DNA of 64,000 nucleotides from Amycolatopsis sp. cg9 (GTDB taxonomy: Bacteria > Actinomycetota > Actinomycetes > Mycobacteriales > Pseudonocardiaceae): NCBI RefSeq assembly GCF_041346945.1, contig NZ_CP166850.1:1426001-1490000 (forward strand). The letters are read 5' to 3'. Below the pieces are notes generated by a model. It saw only the letters and a list, made by a program, of their open reading frames with translations, made no database searches and was not told the DNA's origin. Of the stretch, positions 6,974 to 16,039 are shown one piece after another. Positions within the stretch are counted from its first letter, which is position 1; each line of letters opens with the position of its first letter. Made by a program: the position numbers and the translations under genes.

Positions 6974-8074
6974 GTGCGCGTACTGGTCACCGGCGGAGCC
7001 GGGTTCATCGGGTCACACATCGCCGACCTGCTCGCCGACGGCGGTGACGACGTCGTGGTGCTCGACAACCTGCTCCCGACGGCCCACGGCTCGCGCACCC
7101 CGCCGCCGTACACCGGACGGCACCGGTTCCTGCGCGGCGACGTCACCGACACCGAGATCGTCGCGGAGCTGCTGGACGGCGCCGACGCGGTGTGCCACCA
7201 GGCGGCGGTGGTCGGCCACGGCGTCGACCCGTCGGACGCGCCTTCGTACGCCCTGCACAACGACTACGGCACGGCGGTGCTGCTGGCCGCGATGCACGCG
7301 GCGGGCGTGCGGAAGCTGGTGCTGGCGTCGTCGATGGTCGTCTACGGCGAAGGCCGGTACGCCTGCCCGGACCACGGCGTGGTGCCGCCGTCCCCGCGGC
7401 GCGCGTCCGATGTGGACGCCGGACGCTTCGAGCCGCGCTGCCCGTCCTGCGGGGCCGAGCTGGCGTGGCAGCTGGTGCCCGAGGACACGCCGCTGAACCC
7501 GCGCAGCACGTACGCGGCGACGAAGCTCGCGCAGGAACACCTGGCCGGCGCGTGGGCGCGGCAAACGGGCGGCAGCGTGTGGGCGATGCGGTACCACAAC
7601 GTCTACGGCCCGCGGATGCCCCAGAACACCCCGTACGCCGGGGTGGCTTCGCTGTTCCGCTCGTCGCTGGTGCGCGGCGAAGCCCCGCGTGTCCTGGAGG
7701 ACGGCCGCCAGCAGCGCGACTTCGTCCACGTCCACGACGTCGCCAGGGCGAACGTCCTGGCACTCAGGACAGCCGGTCCGGCGGGCGATCTCACCCCGGT
7801 GAACGTCTGCTCCGGTACCCCGCACACGGTGGGCGAGCTGGCGGTCGAGCTGGCCCGCGCGTGCGGCGGCCCGGCGCCCCAGGTGGTCGGAGGCGCCCGC
7901 GCGGCCGACGTCCGCCACGTGGTGGCCGACCCCGCCCGTGCCCGCGAACTACTGGGCTTCACGGCGGAAATCGGCTTCGAGAAGGGCATGGCGGACTTCG
8001 CGACGGCGGAGCTGCGCGCCCCGGTCCGGGCTCAGCCGGCGAGCGCCTCCGCGACGGAAAGGCTGTCCTCGTAG
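6974..8074 (+). CDS. NAD-dependent sugar epimerase/dehydratase (extended SDR) with Cys insertion
   Basis: This 366-aa extended short-chain dehydrogenase resembles UDP-glucose 4-epimerases. The N-terminus has VTGGAGFIGSHIADLL (NAD-binding GxxGxxG). The catalytic part has the SSMVVYG serine and the YAATK motif (Tyr and Lys). Between them is an insertion with a possible zinc site: C131 and H134, then C156 and C159 (CPDH and CPSC). Such insertions occur in a group of actinobacterial epimerases found near glycosyltransferase and molybdenum-oxidoreductase genes, as here. The substrate is probably a nucleotide sugar and is not identified. The start is GTG at 6974. The 3' end overlaps the end of the convergent NTF2-like gene by about 40 bases. 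Confidence 0.85.
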   Translation: MRVLVTGGAGFIGSHIADLLADGGDDVVVLDNLLPTAHGSRTPPPYTGRHRFLRGDVTDTEIVAELLDGADAVCHQAAVVGHGVDPSDAPSYALHNDYGTAVLLAAMHAAGVRKLVLASSMVVYGEGRYACPDHGVVPPSPRRASDVDAGRFEPRCPSCGAELAWQLVPEDTPLNPRSTYAATKLAQEHLAGAWARQTGGSVWAMRYHNVYGPRMPQNTPYAGVASLFRSSLVRGEAPRVLEDGRQQRDFVHVHDVARANVLALRTAGPAGDLTPVNVCSGTPHTVGELAVELARACGGPAPQVVGGARAADVRHVVADPARARELLGFTAEIGFEKGMADFATAELRAPVRAQPASASATERLSS

Positions 8075-8644
8075 ACGTGGTACCGGGTGATCACGCCACT
8101 GTCGACGGTGAGGTGGAGCGCGCAGCGAGCCGAATAAGCGCGGCCGGTGGCTCGTACCGTCTGGCGGATTTCGCCGAGCACCACGGCGTCCCGGCCGTCG
8201 ACCAGGGTCCGCGGCTTCGGCCCGCCCGGCTCGCCGGGGTGGTGGAAGTCGTTCAGCTCGCGGAAGTGGCAGGCGACGTCGGCGCGCGTCGACCGCTCCC
8301 GGATCCACGGCACCGCGGGGTGGCCCGCCTCGGGCCAGTCGAGCCGCCAGTCGACGGTGTCCGCGAACAGCCCGGCGATCCGGTCCGGGTCGCCCTCGGC
8401 CAGCCGGGCCAGGAACTCGGCGACGACCGCCCGGGTGTCCGCTTCGGCGCCGGTGAACTGGTAGTCGCGCCGGATCCGGCCGTCCTGGTCGAGGAAGAGG
8501 AACACGGTGCCGCTCCACACCGGAGCGCCACCCGCGCTCGGTGTACTCGGCTCCGGCTTCGGTCCACAGCTCGGTGATGGCGCGGCGGCGCGCGGCGGGA
8601 TCCGGTTCGTTCCACACCGCCGCGTAGCGGTCGATCAAAGTCAT
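8032..8644 (-). pseudogene. Tandem NTF2/SnoaL-like protein, internally deleted and frameshifted
   Basis: Two reading frames together make what looks like a two-domain SnoaL-like protein. From the ATG at 8644 comes a normal domain start (MTLIDRYAAVWNEPDPAARR to GAEYTE), which then goes out of frame near 8525-8545. In the next frame the end of that domain (WSGTVFLFLDQDGRIRRDYQF) joins a complete second domain, ADTRAVVAEFLARLAEGDPDRI to DSLSVAEALAG. The middle of the first domain, about 40-50 residues, is missing. The second domain remains open from a GTG at 8520 (162 aa) and may still be made. It diverges from a WYL regulator, the usual arrangement for such pairs. Confidence 0.6.
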
Positions 8645-8707
8645 GGCGGGACGCTAACGCCGGTTCCCTGACACCTCCTGTCAGTGGATCCGGGCAGACT
8701 CGCGGAC

Positions 8708-9667
8708 ATGCGCGCGACCCGCCTGGTCTCCCTGCTGTTGCTGCTGCAGTCCCGGAACCGGATGACCGCTCAGGAGCTGGCGGTCGCCTTGGAGGTTTCC
8801 GTCCGGACCGTCTACCGGGACGTCGAGTCGCTCGGCGCCGCGGGCGTGCCGGTGTACGGGGAGCCGGGGCACGACGGCGGCTACCGGCTGCTCGACGGCT
8901 ACCGGACCCGGCTCACCGGCCTGACCGCGGACGAGGCCGAGGCGCTCTTCCTGACCGGCCTGCCGACCGCGGCCGCCCAGCTGGGCCTGGCTTCCGCGAC
9001 CGCCACCGCGCAGCTGAAGCTCATGGCCGCGTTGCCCGCGCAGCTGCGCGACCGCGCGGGCCGGATCGCCGACCGGTTCCACCTCGACCTCCCGCCGTGG
9101 TACCTCGGCACCGAGCCGATCCCCCACCTGGCACCGATCGCGGCGGCGACGTGGAACCAGCGCGGCCTGCGGATCCGCTACCTGCGCTGGGCGGAGCCGC
9201 ACGAGATCACCCGGACCGTGGAGCCGCACGGGCTCGTCCTGAAGGCTGGGAACTGGTACCTCGTGGCCCGTGGAGAAGGCCGGTTCCGCACCTACCGGGT
9301 CTCCCGGGTCCTCGACGTCGACGTCCTCCCGCTGGGGTTCGAGCGTGCCGAGGGCTTCCACCTGGCGTCGCACTGGGAGAGCTACCTCGCCCACTTCGAC
9401 CGGCGCCGGCACGGCGGCACCGCCGTCCTCCGCCTCTCCGGCCGGGGCCTGGAGCTGCTGGAGCCGGCCGTCACCGCGGCCCGGAAGACCACGGCCGGGC
9501 CGGACGCGGCGGGCTGGACCGAGGTCGAGATCCCGATCGAGTCGGTCGAGGCCGCCGTGCCCGAACTCCTCAAGCTCGGCGCCGAGGTCGAAGTGGTCGC
9601 GCCGGACGAACTCCGGACCGCGGTGGTCCGGACCCTGCGGGCGATGAACCGGACGTACGGCCGCTAG
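8708..9667 (+). CDS. WYL-domain transcriptional regulator (YafY type)
   Basis: This 319-aa regulator has an N-terminal winged helix ([22 protein letters not shown], then [13 protein letters not shown] as the recognition helix), a WYL domain in the middle (about residues 125-205, with [10 protein letters not shown] and FRTYRVSRV) and a C-terminal WCX region. WYL proteins bind DNA in response to nucleic-acid or small-molecule ligands. The ATG at 8708 is preferred to the GTG at 8684 because the helix-turn-helix then begins at the usual place. It diverges from the NTF2-like gene and probably controls it. Its stop codon shares the CTAG at 9664-9667 with the convergent histidine kinase gene. Confidence 0.85.
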   Translation: MRATRLVSLLLLLQSRNRMTAQELAVALEVSVRTVYRDVESLGAAGVPVYGEPGHDGGYRLLDGYRTRLTGLTADEAEALFLTGLPTAAAQLGLASATATAQLKLMAALPAQLRDRAGRIADRFHLDLPPWYLGTEPIPHLAPIAAATWNQRGLRIRYLRWAEPHEITRTVEPHGLVLKAGNWYLVARGEGRFRTYRVSRVLDVDVLPLGFERAEGFHLASHWESYLAHFDRRRHGGTAVLRLSGRGLELLEPAVTAARKTTAGPDAAGWTEVEIPIESVEAAVPELLKLGAEVEVVAPDELRTAVVRTLRAMNRTYGR

Positions 9668-10713
9668 GGCATCGCCAGCGGCAGGCGCACCTCGAACCGG
9701 CACCCTGGCCCGTGGTTGTGGACGCCGATCTTCCCGCGGTGCGCCTCGACCAGCCCCTTGGTGATGGCCAGCCCGAGCCCGCCGCCGCTGGTCGTCCCGC
9801 CGCGCTCCGGCGTCCGCGCCTGCGTCCCCCGGAAAGCGACGTCGAAAACGCGGGTGATCTCGTCGTCCGGGATGCCGCCGCAGGAGTCGTCGACGGCGAG
9901 CAGGGCTTCGTCGCCGTCGACGCCGATCTGCACCGCGACCGTCCCGTCGGGCGGGGTGTGCCGGATCGCGTTGGAGACCAGGTTCCGCACGATCCTGGCC
10001 AGTTCCGGGTCGCTCCCGGTCACGACCGGCCAGGTCGACGCGTTGGCGAGCACCCGCACGCGTTTCCGCTCGGCGACCGGGGACTGGGCGGCGACGGCGT
10101 CGCTGACGACGTCCCGCAGCGGCACCGCGGACATGGTGAGCTCGAGGGCGCCGGCCGTGATCCGCGAAAGCTCGAACAGGTCGCCCACCATCGCGGACAG
10201 CCGGGTGGTCTCGCCGGTGATCCGCTGGGCGTAGTCGGCGACCTCGTCACGCTCGGACACCACGCCGTCGGCCAGCGCCTCGGCCATCGCCTGGATGCCG
10301 GCCAGCGGGCTGCGCAGGTCGTGGCTGATCCAGGCGACCAGCTCGCGGCGGGACGCCTCGGCCGCGCGCTCGCGTTCGCGCGCTTCCCGTTCCCACACGC
10401 TGCGGCGCGCGATCGCCCGGCCGAAGACGATCGCGGCGGGCACGGTCACCAGCGCGACGAGCAGGCAGACCAGCAGCATCGTGGTCAGCGCCGGGGTGAA
10501 CATGAACCCGCTGATGCCCAGCACGCCGACCAGCGTGGCGAGGACCGGGATCAGCACCAGCACGGTGAGCGTGGTGGCCAGGGAGCCGCGGCGCAGCACG
10601 TAGAGGACCACTCCGCCCAGCACGGCCACCGGAAGCGCGAAGAGCAGCGCGAGCGGGAGGATGTGCCAGAGGTGGGCGACGATCTCGTCGAAGGACTCGC
10701 CGGGTTCGATCAT
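9664..10713 (-). CDS. Sensor histidine kinase
   Basis: This 349-aa membrane kinase has three closely spaced hydrophobic segments in the first 100 residues, with little outside the membrane, so it probably senses a membrane or internal signal. The HisKA box is [17 protein letters not shown] (phosphoacceptor His in SHDLRSP), followed by the N box [11 protein letters not shown] and the G box [18 protein letters not shown]. The ATG at 10713 overlaps the regulator stop (ATGA), so the pair is coupled. The membrane glycosyltransferase gene is the first gene of the same transcript. Confidence 0.9.
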   Translation of the reverse strand: MIEPGESFDEIVAHLWHILPLALLFALPVAVLGGVVLYVLRRGSLATTLTVLVLIPVLATLVGVLGISGFMFTPALTTMLLVCLLVALVTVPAAIVFGRAIARRSVWEREARERERAAEASRRELVAWISHDLRSPLAGIQAMAEALADGVVSERDEVADYAQRITGETTRLSAMVGDLFELSRITAGALELTMSAVPLRDVVSDAVAAQSPVAERKRVRVLANASTWPVVTGSDPELARIVRNLVSNAIRHTPPDGTVAVQIGVDGDEALLAVDDSCGGIPDDEITRVFDVAFRGTQARTPERGGTTSGGGLGLAITKGLVEAHRGKIGVHNHGPGCRFEVRLPLAMP

Positions 10714-11411
10714 GGCTGCTCCCGGTCGTAGCGGTAGCCGACACCCCACACGGTCGCCACCCGGACCGGCTTGGCCGGTTCGCGCTCGATCTTCTCGCGC
10801 AACCGTCGCACGTGGACGGTCACGGTGGACTGGTCGCCGAAGTCCCAGCCCCACACCTTCTCGAGCAGGTCCGCGCGCGAGAAGGCGACGCCGGGGTGGG
10901 CGAGGAAGAACGCCAGCAGGTCGAACTCCCGGGTGGTGAGCGGCAGTTCGCGGCCGCCGAGCGTCGCGGTGCGCGCGTTCATCTGCAGGCGGAGGTCGCC
11001 GTCCGCCAGTACCGCCGCGGCCGGTTCCGGGCGCGGCATCCGCGCCCGGCGGAGCACGGAGGCGACGCGGAGGGCGAGTTCCTTGGGGCTGAACGGTTTC
11101 GTCACGTAGTCGTCGGCACCGAGCTGGAGCCCGGCGATCCGGTTCTCCTCCTCGCCGAGCGCGGTCAGCATGACGATCGGCACCTGGCTGACCTGGCGCA
11201 GCCGCTTGCACACCTCGAGGCCGTTGATCCCCGGCATCATGACGTCGAGGACGACGAGATCGGGTTCGTGGGCGGCGAACTTGGCCAGCCCGTCCGCGCC
11301 GTCGCCGGCCTGGTCCACGGTGAACCCGGCGACCTCGAGGTAGCGGCGGACGACGTCGCGGACGGTCTCGTCGTCGTCGACCACGAGCACGCGCCCGGCC
11401 TGATCGTTCAT
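10710..11411 (-). CDS. OmpR/PhoB-family response regulator
   Basis: This 233-aa regulator has a receiver domain ([12 protein letters not shown]; phospho-acceptor Asp in [16 protein letters not shown]; Lys in [13 protein letters not shown]) and a C-terminal winged helix (about residues 130-230, ending [14 protein letters not shown]). It starts at the ATG at 11411, five bases after GGGAG; the GTG just before has poor spacing. It is ten bases behind a membrane glycosyltransferase gene and coupled to the kinase. It may control the divergent glycan/oxidoreductase operon. Confidence 0.93.
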   Translation of the reverse strand: MNDQAGRVLVVDDDETVRDVVRRYLEVAGFTVDQAGDGADGLAKFAAHEPDLVVLDVMMPGINGLEVCKRLRQVSQVPIVMLTALGEEENRIAGLQLGADDYVTKPFSPKELALRVASVLRRARMPRPEPAAAVLADGDLRLQMNARTATLGGRELPLTTREFDLLAFFLAHPGVAFSRADLLEKVWGWDFGDQSTVTVHVRRLREKIEREPAKPVRVATVWGVGYRYDREQP

Positions 11412-11421
11412 CACGTCTCCC

Positions 11422-12816
11422 TCACCAGCCGGTCAGCAGCAGGTGGTTGACCGCCAAGGCCGTCGCCGCCTGCGCGGCCAGCCACCACCGGCGTCCGGGC
11501 CGCGGCAGCAACGCCGTCAGCGGCAGCAACCACACCCCGAACGGTAGCCAGATCCGTTCGGTCTCGGCCTTCGACAGGCCCGAGACGTCCGCGAAGACGA
11601 TGGTGACCAGCGCGGCGACGCCGAGGAGCAGCACCGGGTCGGTAAGCAGGCCACGACCCGTTCCGGCGAGGCCGCGGCGGAGGGCGGCCACCACCGCGGG
11701 GCCGAGGGCGACGGCCACCGCCGCCAGGTCCGCCCACACCCAGTACGAATAGGGCCGGACCAGCGCGACGCCCTGGTAGTAGCGCTCGACGACCAGGTGG
11801 TAGCCGTCGAGCCACCAGAAGCCCGCCCAGGCAAAAACTCCGACGACCGCCAGTGCCGCGACGATGGCCAGGGCCGCTGCCCGCCACTGCCTGCCGAGGA
11901 TCGCGACGGCCACCGCGAGCAGGCCGAGCAGCACCAGGCCGTACGAAAGGAAGACGCCGAAGCCGAGCAGGAGCCCGGCGGCGACGCCGGCCGGGGCGGC
12001 GTACCGGCGGCCGTCGGTGAACCCGCGCGCGGACAACGCGAGCAGCGCAAGCCCGGTGGCGGTCACCCCGGCGAACAAGCCGTCCGCGGACACCCCGATC
12101 CACACCGCTCCGGGCGTGAGGACGGCGAACGGCAGCGCCGCGCGGGCGGCCTCGGTCCGGCCGAGCAGGGCGAGCGTGGCGGGCACGGCGACCGCGACCA
12201 GGCTGCCGACGAGCACGACGGCCGTCGCGGCCCACGCGCCGCCGTGCAGGCCGATCCGGTCCAGCCAGACGAAGACGAGCGTCGCGCCCGGTGGGTGCCC
12301 GGAGACGTGCGTCGTCCACGAGTCCGGCTGGAAGTCGAGGATGCGGGACGAGAACTCGCGCAGCATCCGCGGGATGTCGGTGATCCCCGGTACCTCGTGG
12401 AGGTACTCCTGCGGAATGGTGAGGCGTCCGGCGAACCCGCGCGTCCAGCCGTCGACCATGGCCAGCGAGAAGATCCAGGCCAGCGAGGCCAGGTAGCCGG
12501 CGCCGAGCGCGCGGCGCCACGGCAGGCGGGCGGCCAGAGCCGGGCCGTGCAGCACCACCGCGACGGCGACGAGCACCGCGAACACCGAACCCGGGCCGAC
12601 GTGCGGCAGCCAGTCGGCGAACAACGGCGGCGAGGAAACGAAGATGACCACACCGGAATCCGGCCGGTTGTAGTACCAGCCGACCGTGGTGGCCGCGGCG
12701 ACGAGCACCACTGCCGCCGCGACGGCGAGGACGTCAGCGCGGCGGCCGGTGACCGGGGCTTCGGGTTCGCGGGCAGGCGGCTCGGCGAGCCGGGCTGCCG
12801 GGTTCGGCTCGCTCAT
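11422..12816 (-). CDS. Polytopic membrane glycosyltransferase (GT-C type, predicted)
   Basis: This 464-aa protein has about ten or more hydrophobic segments and a long extracytoplasmic loop after the second or third segment, which holds IPQEYLHEVPG and TTHVSGHPPGATLVFVWLDR. The HPPG loop is typical of GT-C-like membrane mannosyl/glycosyltransferases, which take sugars from polyprenyl-phosphate donors on the outer face. The neighbouring GT2 enzyme on the divergent operon could make such donors. The ATG at 12816 is chosen because the 29 residues upstream are unlike a membrane-protein N-terminus and GGTGG precedes it. The acceptor is unknown. Confidence 0.65.
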   Translation of the reverse strand: MSEPNPAARLAEPPAREPEAPVTGRRADVLAVAAAVVLVAAATTVGWYYNRPDSGVVIFVSSPPLFADWLPHVGPGSVFAVLVAVAVVLHGPALAARLPWRRALGAGYLASLAWIFSLAMVDGWTRGFAGRLTIPQEYLHEVPGITDIPRMLREFSSRILDFQPDSWTTHVSGHPPGATLVFVWLDRIGLHGGAWAATAVVLVGSLVAVAVPATLALLGRTEAARAALPFAVLTPGAVWIGVSADGLFAGVTATGLALLALSARGFTDGRRYAAPAGVAAGLLLGFGVFLSYGLVLLGLLAVAVAILGRQWRAAALAIVAALAVVGVFAWAGFWWLDGYHLVVERYYQGVALVRPYSYWVWADLAAVAVALGPAVVAALRRGLAGTGRGLLTDPVLLLGVAALVTIVFADVSGLSKAETERIWLPFGVWLLPLTALLPRPGRRWWLAAQAATALAVNHLLLTGW

Positions 12817-12961
12817 CGCCGTCCACCATAAGGGCGCCGACGGCGATCCGCGTCCCCGCGGCGGCGACCGTAACGAGGCGGTAAGAACCTCTTCACCCGT
12901 CATGATTCAGTAAGGCCCGCAAGGGTTTTCGGCCATCCACCGTGGACTTACGGTCGGCGCC

Positions 12962-13621
12962 GTGACTGACTCAGCAGTGGACGTCGTCCTCCCTTGCCTC
13001 GACGAAGCCGGCGCGCTGCCCGGTGTACTGGCGGGCCTGCCGCCGGGCTACCGCGCGATCGTGGTCGACAACGGCTCCGCGGACGGCTCACCCGAAGTGG
13101 CGGCTTCGCTCGGCGCGAAGGTCGTCCACGAACCGCGTCGCGGTTACGGCGCGGCCGTGCATGCCGGCCTGGAAGCCGCCACCGCGGACATCGTGTGCTT
13201 CGCCGACGCCGACGGGTCCCTCGACCTCGGCGATCTGCCGCGGCTGGTGACCGCGGTCGAGGACGGCGCCGACCTCGCCGTCGGGCGCCGGGTCCCGACC
13301 GGTCCCGGCGTGTGGCCGTGGCACGCGAGAGCGGGCAACGTCGTGCTGGCGCTGCTGCTGCGCACCCGTGGGCTGCCGGTGCGGGACATCGCACCCCTGC
13401 GTGCCGCGGACCGGCGGGCCCTGCTCCGCCTCGACGTCACCGACCGGGCGTTCGGCTACCCGCTCGAGCTGCTGATCAAGGCCCGGCGGGCCGGCTGGCG
13501 GGTCCGCGAGTTCGACGTCCGGTACGGCGAGCGCGCCAAGGGCACGAAGTCGAAGGTGTCCGGTTCGGTGCGGGGCACGCTGCGCGCGGTCCGCGACTTC
13601 GGGCGGGTGCTGGCCCGATGA
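12962..13621 (+). CDS. GT2 glycosyltransferase (polyprenyl-phosphate sugar synthase-like)
   Basis: This is a 219-aa GT-A fold enzyme. The start VDVVLPCLDEAGALPGVL, the VVDNGSADGS nucleotide-binding loop and the metal-binding FADADGSLD motif (DxD) are typical of DPM1-like enzymes, which transfer mannose or glucose from a nucleotide sugar to polyprenyl phosphate. No membrane segments are seen. It starts at a GTG at 12962 and is the first gene of a five-gene run with stop/start overlaps to 16611. It probably supplies lipid-linked sugar to the divergently encoded membrane transferase. The exact sugar is not known. Confidence 0.85.
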   Translation: MTDSAVDVVLPCLDEAGALPGVLAGLPPGYRAIVVDNGSADGSPEVAASLGAKVVHEPRRGYGAAVHAGLEAATADIVCFADADGSLDLGDLPRLVTAVEDGADLAVGRRVPTGPGVWPWHARAGNVVLALLLRTRGLPVRDIAPLRAADRRALLRLDVTDRAFGYPLELLIKARRAGWRVREFDVRYGERAKGTKSKVSGSVRGTLRAVRDFGRVLAR

Positions 13622-14301
13622 CGTCGTCGTTCGTCCTGCTGGTCGTGGCCAAGGCGCCGGTGCCGGGCCTGGCCAAGACCCGGCTCTGCCCACCGGCGAC
13701 GCCGGCCCAGTCGGCGGAGATCGCCGCGGCGGCGCTGCTCGACACGCTCGACGCCGTCTGCGCGGTCCCCGGCGCCGCGCCCGTCGTCGCGATGACCGGA
13801 GACCTCCGCGCCGCCGCCAGGGCCACCGAAATCGGCCGGGCGCTGCGGCGCGCCACCGTAATACCGCAGCGGGGCCGGGACTTCGGCACCCGGCTGGCCA
13901 ACGCCCACGCCGACGCCGCCGCGGTGCACGCGGGCCTGCCGGTACTGCAGATCGGCATGGACACCCCGCAGGTCACGCCGGAGTCCCTCGCCGCGGCCAT
14001 CGCGCCGGTGCGGTTCCACGGGCACGACTCGGTGCTCGGCCCGGCCGCGGACGGCGGCTGGTGGGCGCTGGGCCTGGCCGAACCGCGGCACGCGCAGGTC
14101 CTCGCCGACGTTCCGATGTCCCGCGACGACACCGGCGAACGCACCCTGCGCGCGCTCGGCGGGTGCGGGCTGCGACCGGCAACGACCGCCCGACTGTCCG
14201 ATGTGGACACAATGGCCGACGCCCGTGAGGTCGCGGCGGTGTGCCCGCACGGCCGGTTCGCCCGCGCCGTCGCGGCCGTCGGCGGACGGGCGGTCGCGTG
14301 A
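13618..14301 (+). CDS. DUF2064 (TIGR04282-type) nucleotidyl/glycosyltransferase-like protein
   Basis: This 227-aa protein starts LLVVAKAPVPGLAKTRLCP, the hallmark of DUF2064, a GT-A-fold family related to nucleotidyltransferases (CofC/MobA-like). It also has QIGMDTPQVTPESL and GPAADGGWWALGL, the sites expected to hold nucleotide and metal. Members often sit beside GT2 genes and are loosely annotated as arsenosugar glycosyltransferases. The start overlaps the GT2 stop (ATGA), so the two are coupled and probably act together. The reaction is unproved. Confidence 0.8.
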   Translation: MTSSFVLLVVAKAPVPGLAKTRLCPPATPAQSAEIAAAALLDTLDAVCAVPGAAPVVAMTGDLRAAARATEIGRALRRATVIPQRGRDFGTRLANAHADAAAVHAGLPVLQIGMDTPQVTPESLAAAIAPVRFHGHDSVLGPAADGGWWALGLAEPRHAQVLADVPMSRDDTGERTLRALGGCGLRPATTARLSDVDTMADAREVAAVCPHGRFARAVAAVGGRAVA

Positions 14302-14927
14302 TGACGGCCCTGGCCGGCCACGAGTTCGACCTCGGCCTGCTCGGCCACCGCTGCTGGCTCGAACTGGCGACCGGCGAACGGATCGAGCTGCCGGTCGAAC
14401 GCTGGACCGAGCCGTCCGACGGCGACGACGTCCTGCTGGACGCCTGCTCCGGCCCGACCATCGACATCGGCTGCGGTCCCGGCCGGCTCACCGCGGCGCT
14501 GACCGGCCGCGGAGTCGTCGCGCTGGGCGTGGACAGCTCGCGGACGGCGGTCGTCCTGACCCGCCACCGCGGCGGAAGCGCGTTGCACCGCAACGTGTTC
14601 GACCGGCTCCCGGGCGAGGGCCGGTGGCAGCACGCCCTGCTCGCCGACGGCAACATCGGCATCGGCGGCGACCCGGCGGCACTCCTGCGGCGCACGGCCG
14701 GGCTGATCGCACCCTACGGCGACGTCCTCGTCGAACTGGAGCCGCCCGGCCACGGCCTGCGCCACGAGCGCGTCCGGCTGCGCCCGGGCCACGCCGACGT
14801 CGCGTGGTTCACCTGGGCCTGGGTCGGCGTGGACGCGATCGCCGACGTCGCCGTGCGCGCCGGCCTGCGCGTCGACTGGACCGCTCGCCACGGCCACCGC
14901 TGGTTCGCGCGATTGGAGCGCCGGTGA
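14301..14927 (+). CDS. Class I SAM-dependent methyltransferase
   Basis: This 208-aa protein has the SAM-binding motif TIDIGCGPGRLTAAL (about residues 51-65), then an acidic strand end ALGVDSS and a later DGNIGIGGDPAALLRR loop. It lacks long additions, so it is a bare Rossmann methyltransferase. The preceding gene's stop overlaps the ATG at 14301 (a GTG at 14298 is also possible), and its own 3' end overlaps the oxidoreductase start. The substrate cannot be told; its operon suggests a glycan or lipid-linked sugar. Confidence 0.8.
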   Translation: MTALAGHEFDLGLLGHRCWLELATGERIELPVERWTEPSDGDDVLLDACSGPTIDIGCGPGRLTAALTGRGVVALGVDSSRTAVVLTRHRGGSALHRNVFDRLPGEGRWQHALLADGNIGIGGDPAALLRRTAGLIAPYGDVLVELEPPGHGLRHERVRLRPGHADVAWFTWAWVGVDAIADVAVRAGLRVDWTARHGHRWFARLERR

Positions 14928-16039
14928 AACTGCCGATCCCGAAGGAAGAACAGTTCCGGGCGCCGGCCCACGACGAGCGCGTGACGTCGAAGATCGGCCT
15001 GGCGCTGGCGGTCACGTTCACGACGTGCTTCGTGACCGGCCTGCTCAGCCACCTGATCCAGCACCCGCCGGGCTGGTTCTGGTGGCCCAGCCGCCCGGTC
15101 GGCCTCTACCGCGTCACCCAAGGCCTGCACGTGATCTCCGGCGTGGCGTCGATCCCGTTGCTGCTGGCGAAATTGTGGAGCGTCTACCCGAAGCTGTTCG
15201 GCAGGCCGCTCGTCCGCTCGCTGCCGCACGCGCTGGAGCGCTTGTCGATCCTGGTGCTCTCGGGGGCGGCGTTCTTCGAGCTGAGCACCGGGCTGCTGAA
15301 CGTGGCGCAGAACTACCCGTGGGGCTTCTACTTCCCGCAGGTGCACTACGCGGTCGCGTGGCTGGCGATCGGTTCGATCCTGGTGCACGTCGCGGTGAAG
15401 CTGCCGGTCATCCGCCGCGCGCTGAGCCGCACCGCGACCGAAGAACCGCCACCGACCGGCCTCTCCCGGCGCGGTTTCCTCCTCACCACCGGCCTGGCGA
15501 CCGGCACCGCGGTCGTCGCCACCGCGGGCGCGACGGTCCCGTTCCTGCGCGGGGTTTCCGGCCTGTCCTGGAAGACGGGCAAGGGCACCCAAAACCTCCC
15601 GGTGAACCGCACCGCGGCGGCCGCGGGCATCACGTGGTCCCCCTCCTGGCGTCTCTCGGTGGTGACCCCGCGCGGCACGACCAGGTTCTCCCTCGACGAG
15701 CTGCGCGCGCTGCCGCAGACGACAGCGGAACTCCCGATCGCGTGCGTGGAGGGCTGGAGCCAATCGGCCACCTGGCGCGGCATCTCCCTGCCGACCCTTC
15801 TGAAGGCCACCGGCGCCCCACCCGGCACCGCGATCCGGGTGTCCTCAATGGAGCGTTCCGGGCTCTACGGCGTCAGCACGCTCCCCGGCGAACACACGGC
15901 CGACGAGCTGACCCTGCTGGCCCTGGAGCTGAACGGCGAGGTCCTCGACCCCGACCACGGCTTCCCGTGCCGGATCATCGCCCCGAACCGCCCGGGCGTG
16001 CTGCAGACGAAGTGGGTCACGAAGCTGGAGGCGCTGTGA
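14924..16039 (+). CDS. Membrane b561-like / molybdopterin oxidoreductase fusion with internal Tat motif
   Basis: This 371-aa protein has two parts. Residues 20-165 form four membrane helices with histidines suited to haem b (QGLHVISG, HYAVAW, VHVAVK), like a cytochrome b561/b-type anchor. After a linker, S-R182-R183-G-F-L-L begins a fifth hydrophobic stretch that looks like an internal twin-arginine signal. Residues 220-371 are a sulfite-oxidase-type Mo-pterin domain, with the likely Mo-ligand C274 in ACVEGWSQ and RIIAPNRPG near the end. It is predicted to be an extracytoplasmic redox enzyme passing electrons to or from the membrane haem. It overlaps its neighbours on both sides. The substrate is unknown. 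Confidence 0.82.
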   Translation: MKLPIPKEEQFRAPAHDERVTSKIGLALAVTFTTCFVTGLLSHLIQHPPGWFWWPSRPVGLYRVTQGLHVISGVASIPLLLAKLWSVYPKLFGRPLVRSLPHALERLSILVLSGAAFFELSTGLLNVAQNYPWGFYFPQVHYAVAWLAIGSILVHVAVKLPVIRRALSRTATEEPPPTGLSRRGFLLTTGLATGTAVVATAGATVPFLRGVSGLSWKTGKGTQNLPVNRTAAAAGITWSPSWRLSVVTPRGTTRFSLDELRALPQTTAELPIACVEGWSQSATWRGISLPTLLKATGAPPGTAIRVSSMERSGLYGVSTLPGEHTADELTLLALELNGEVLDPDHGFPCRIIAPNRPGVLQTKWVTKLEAL

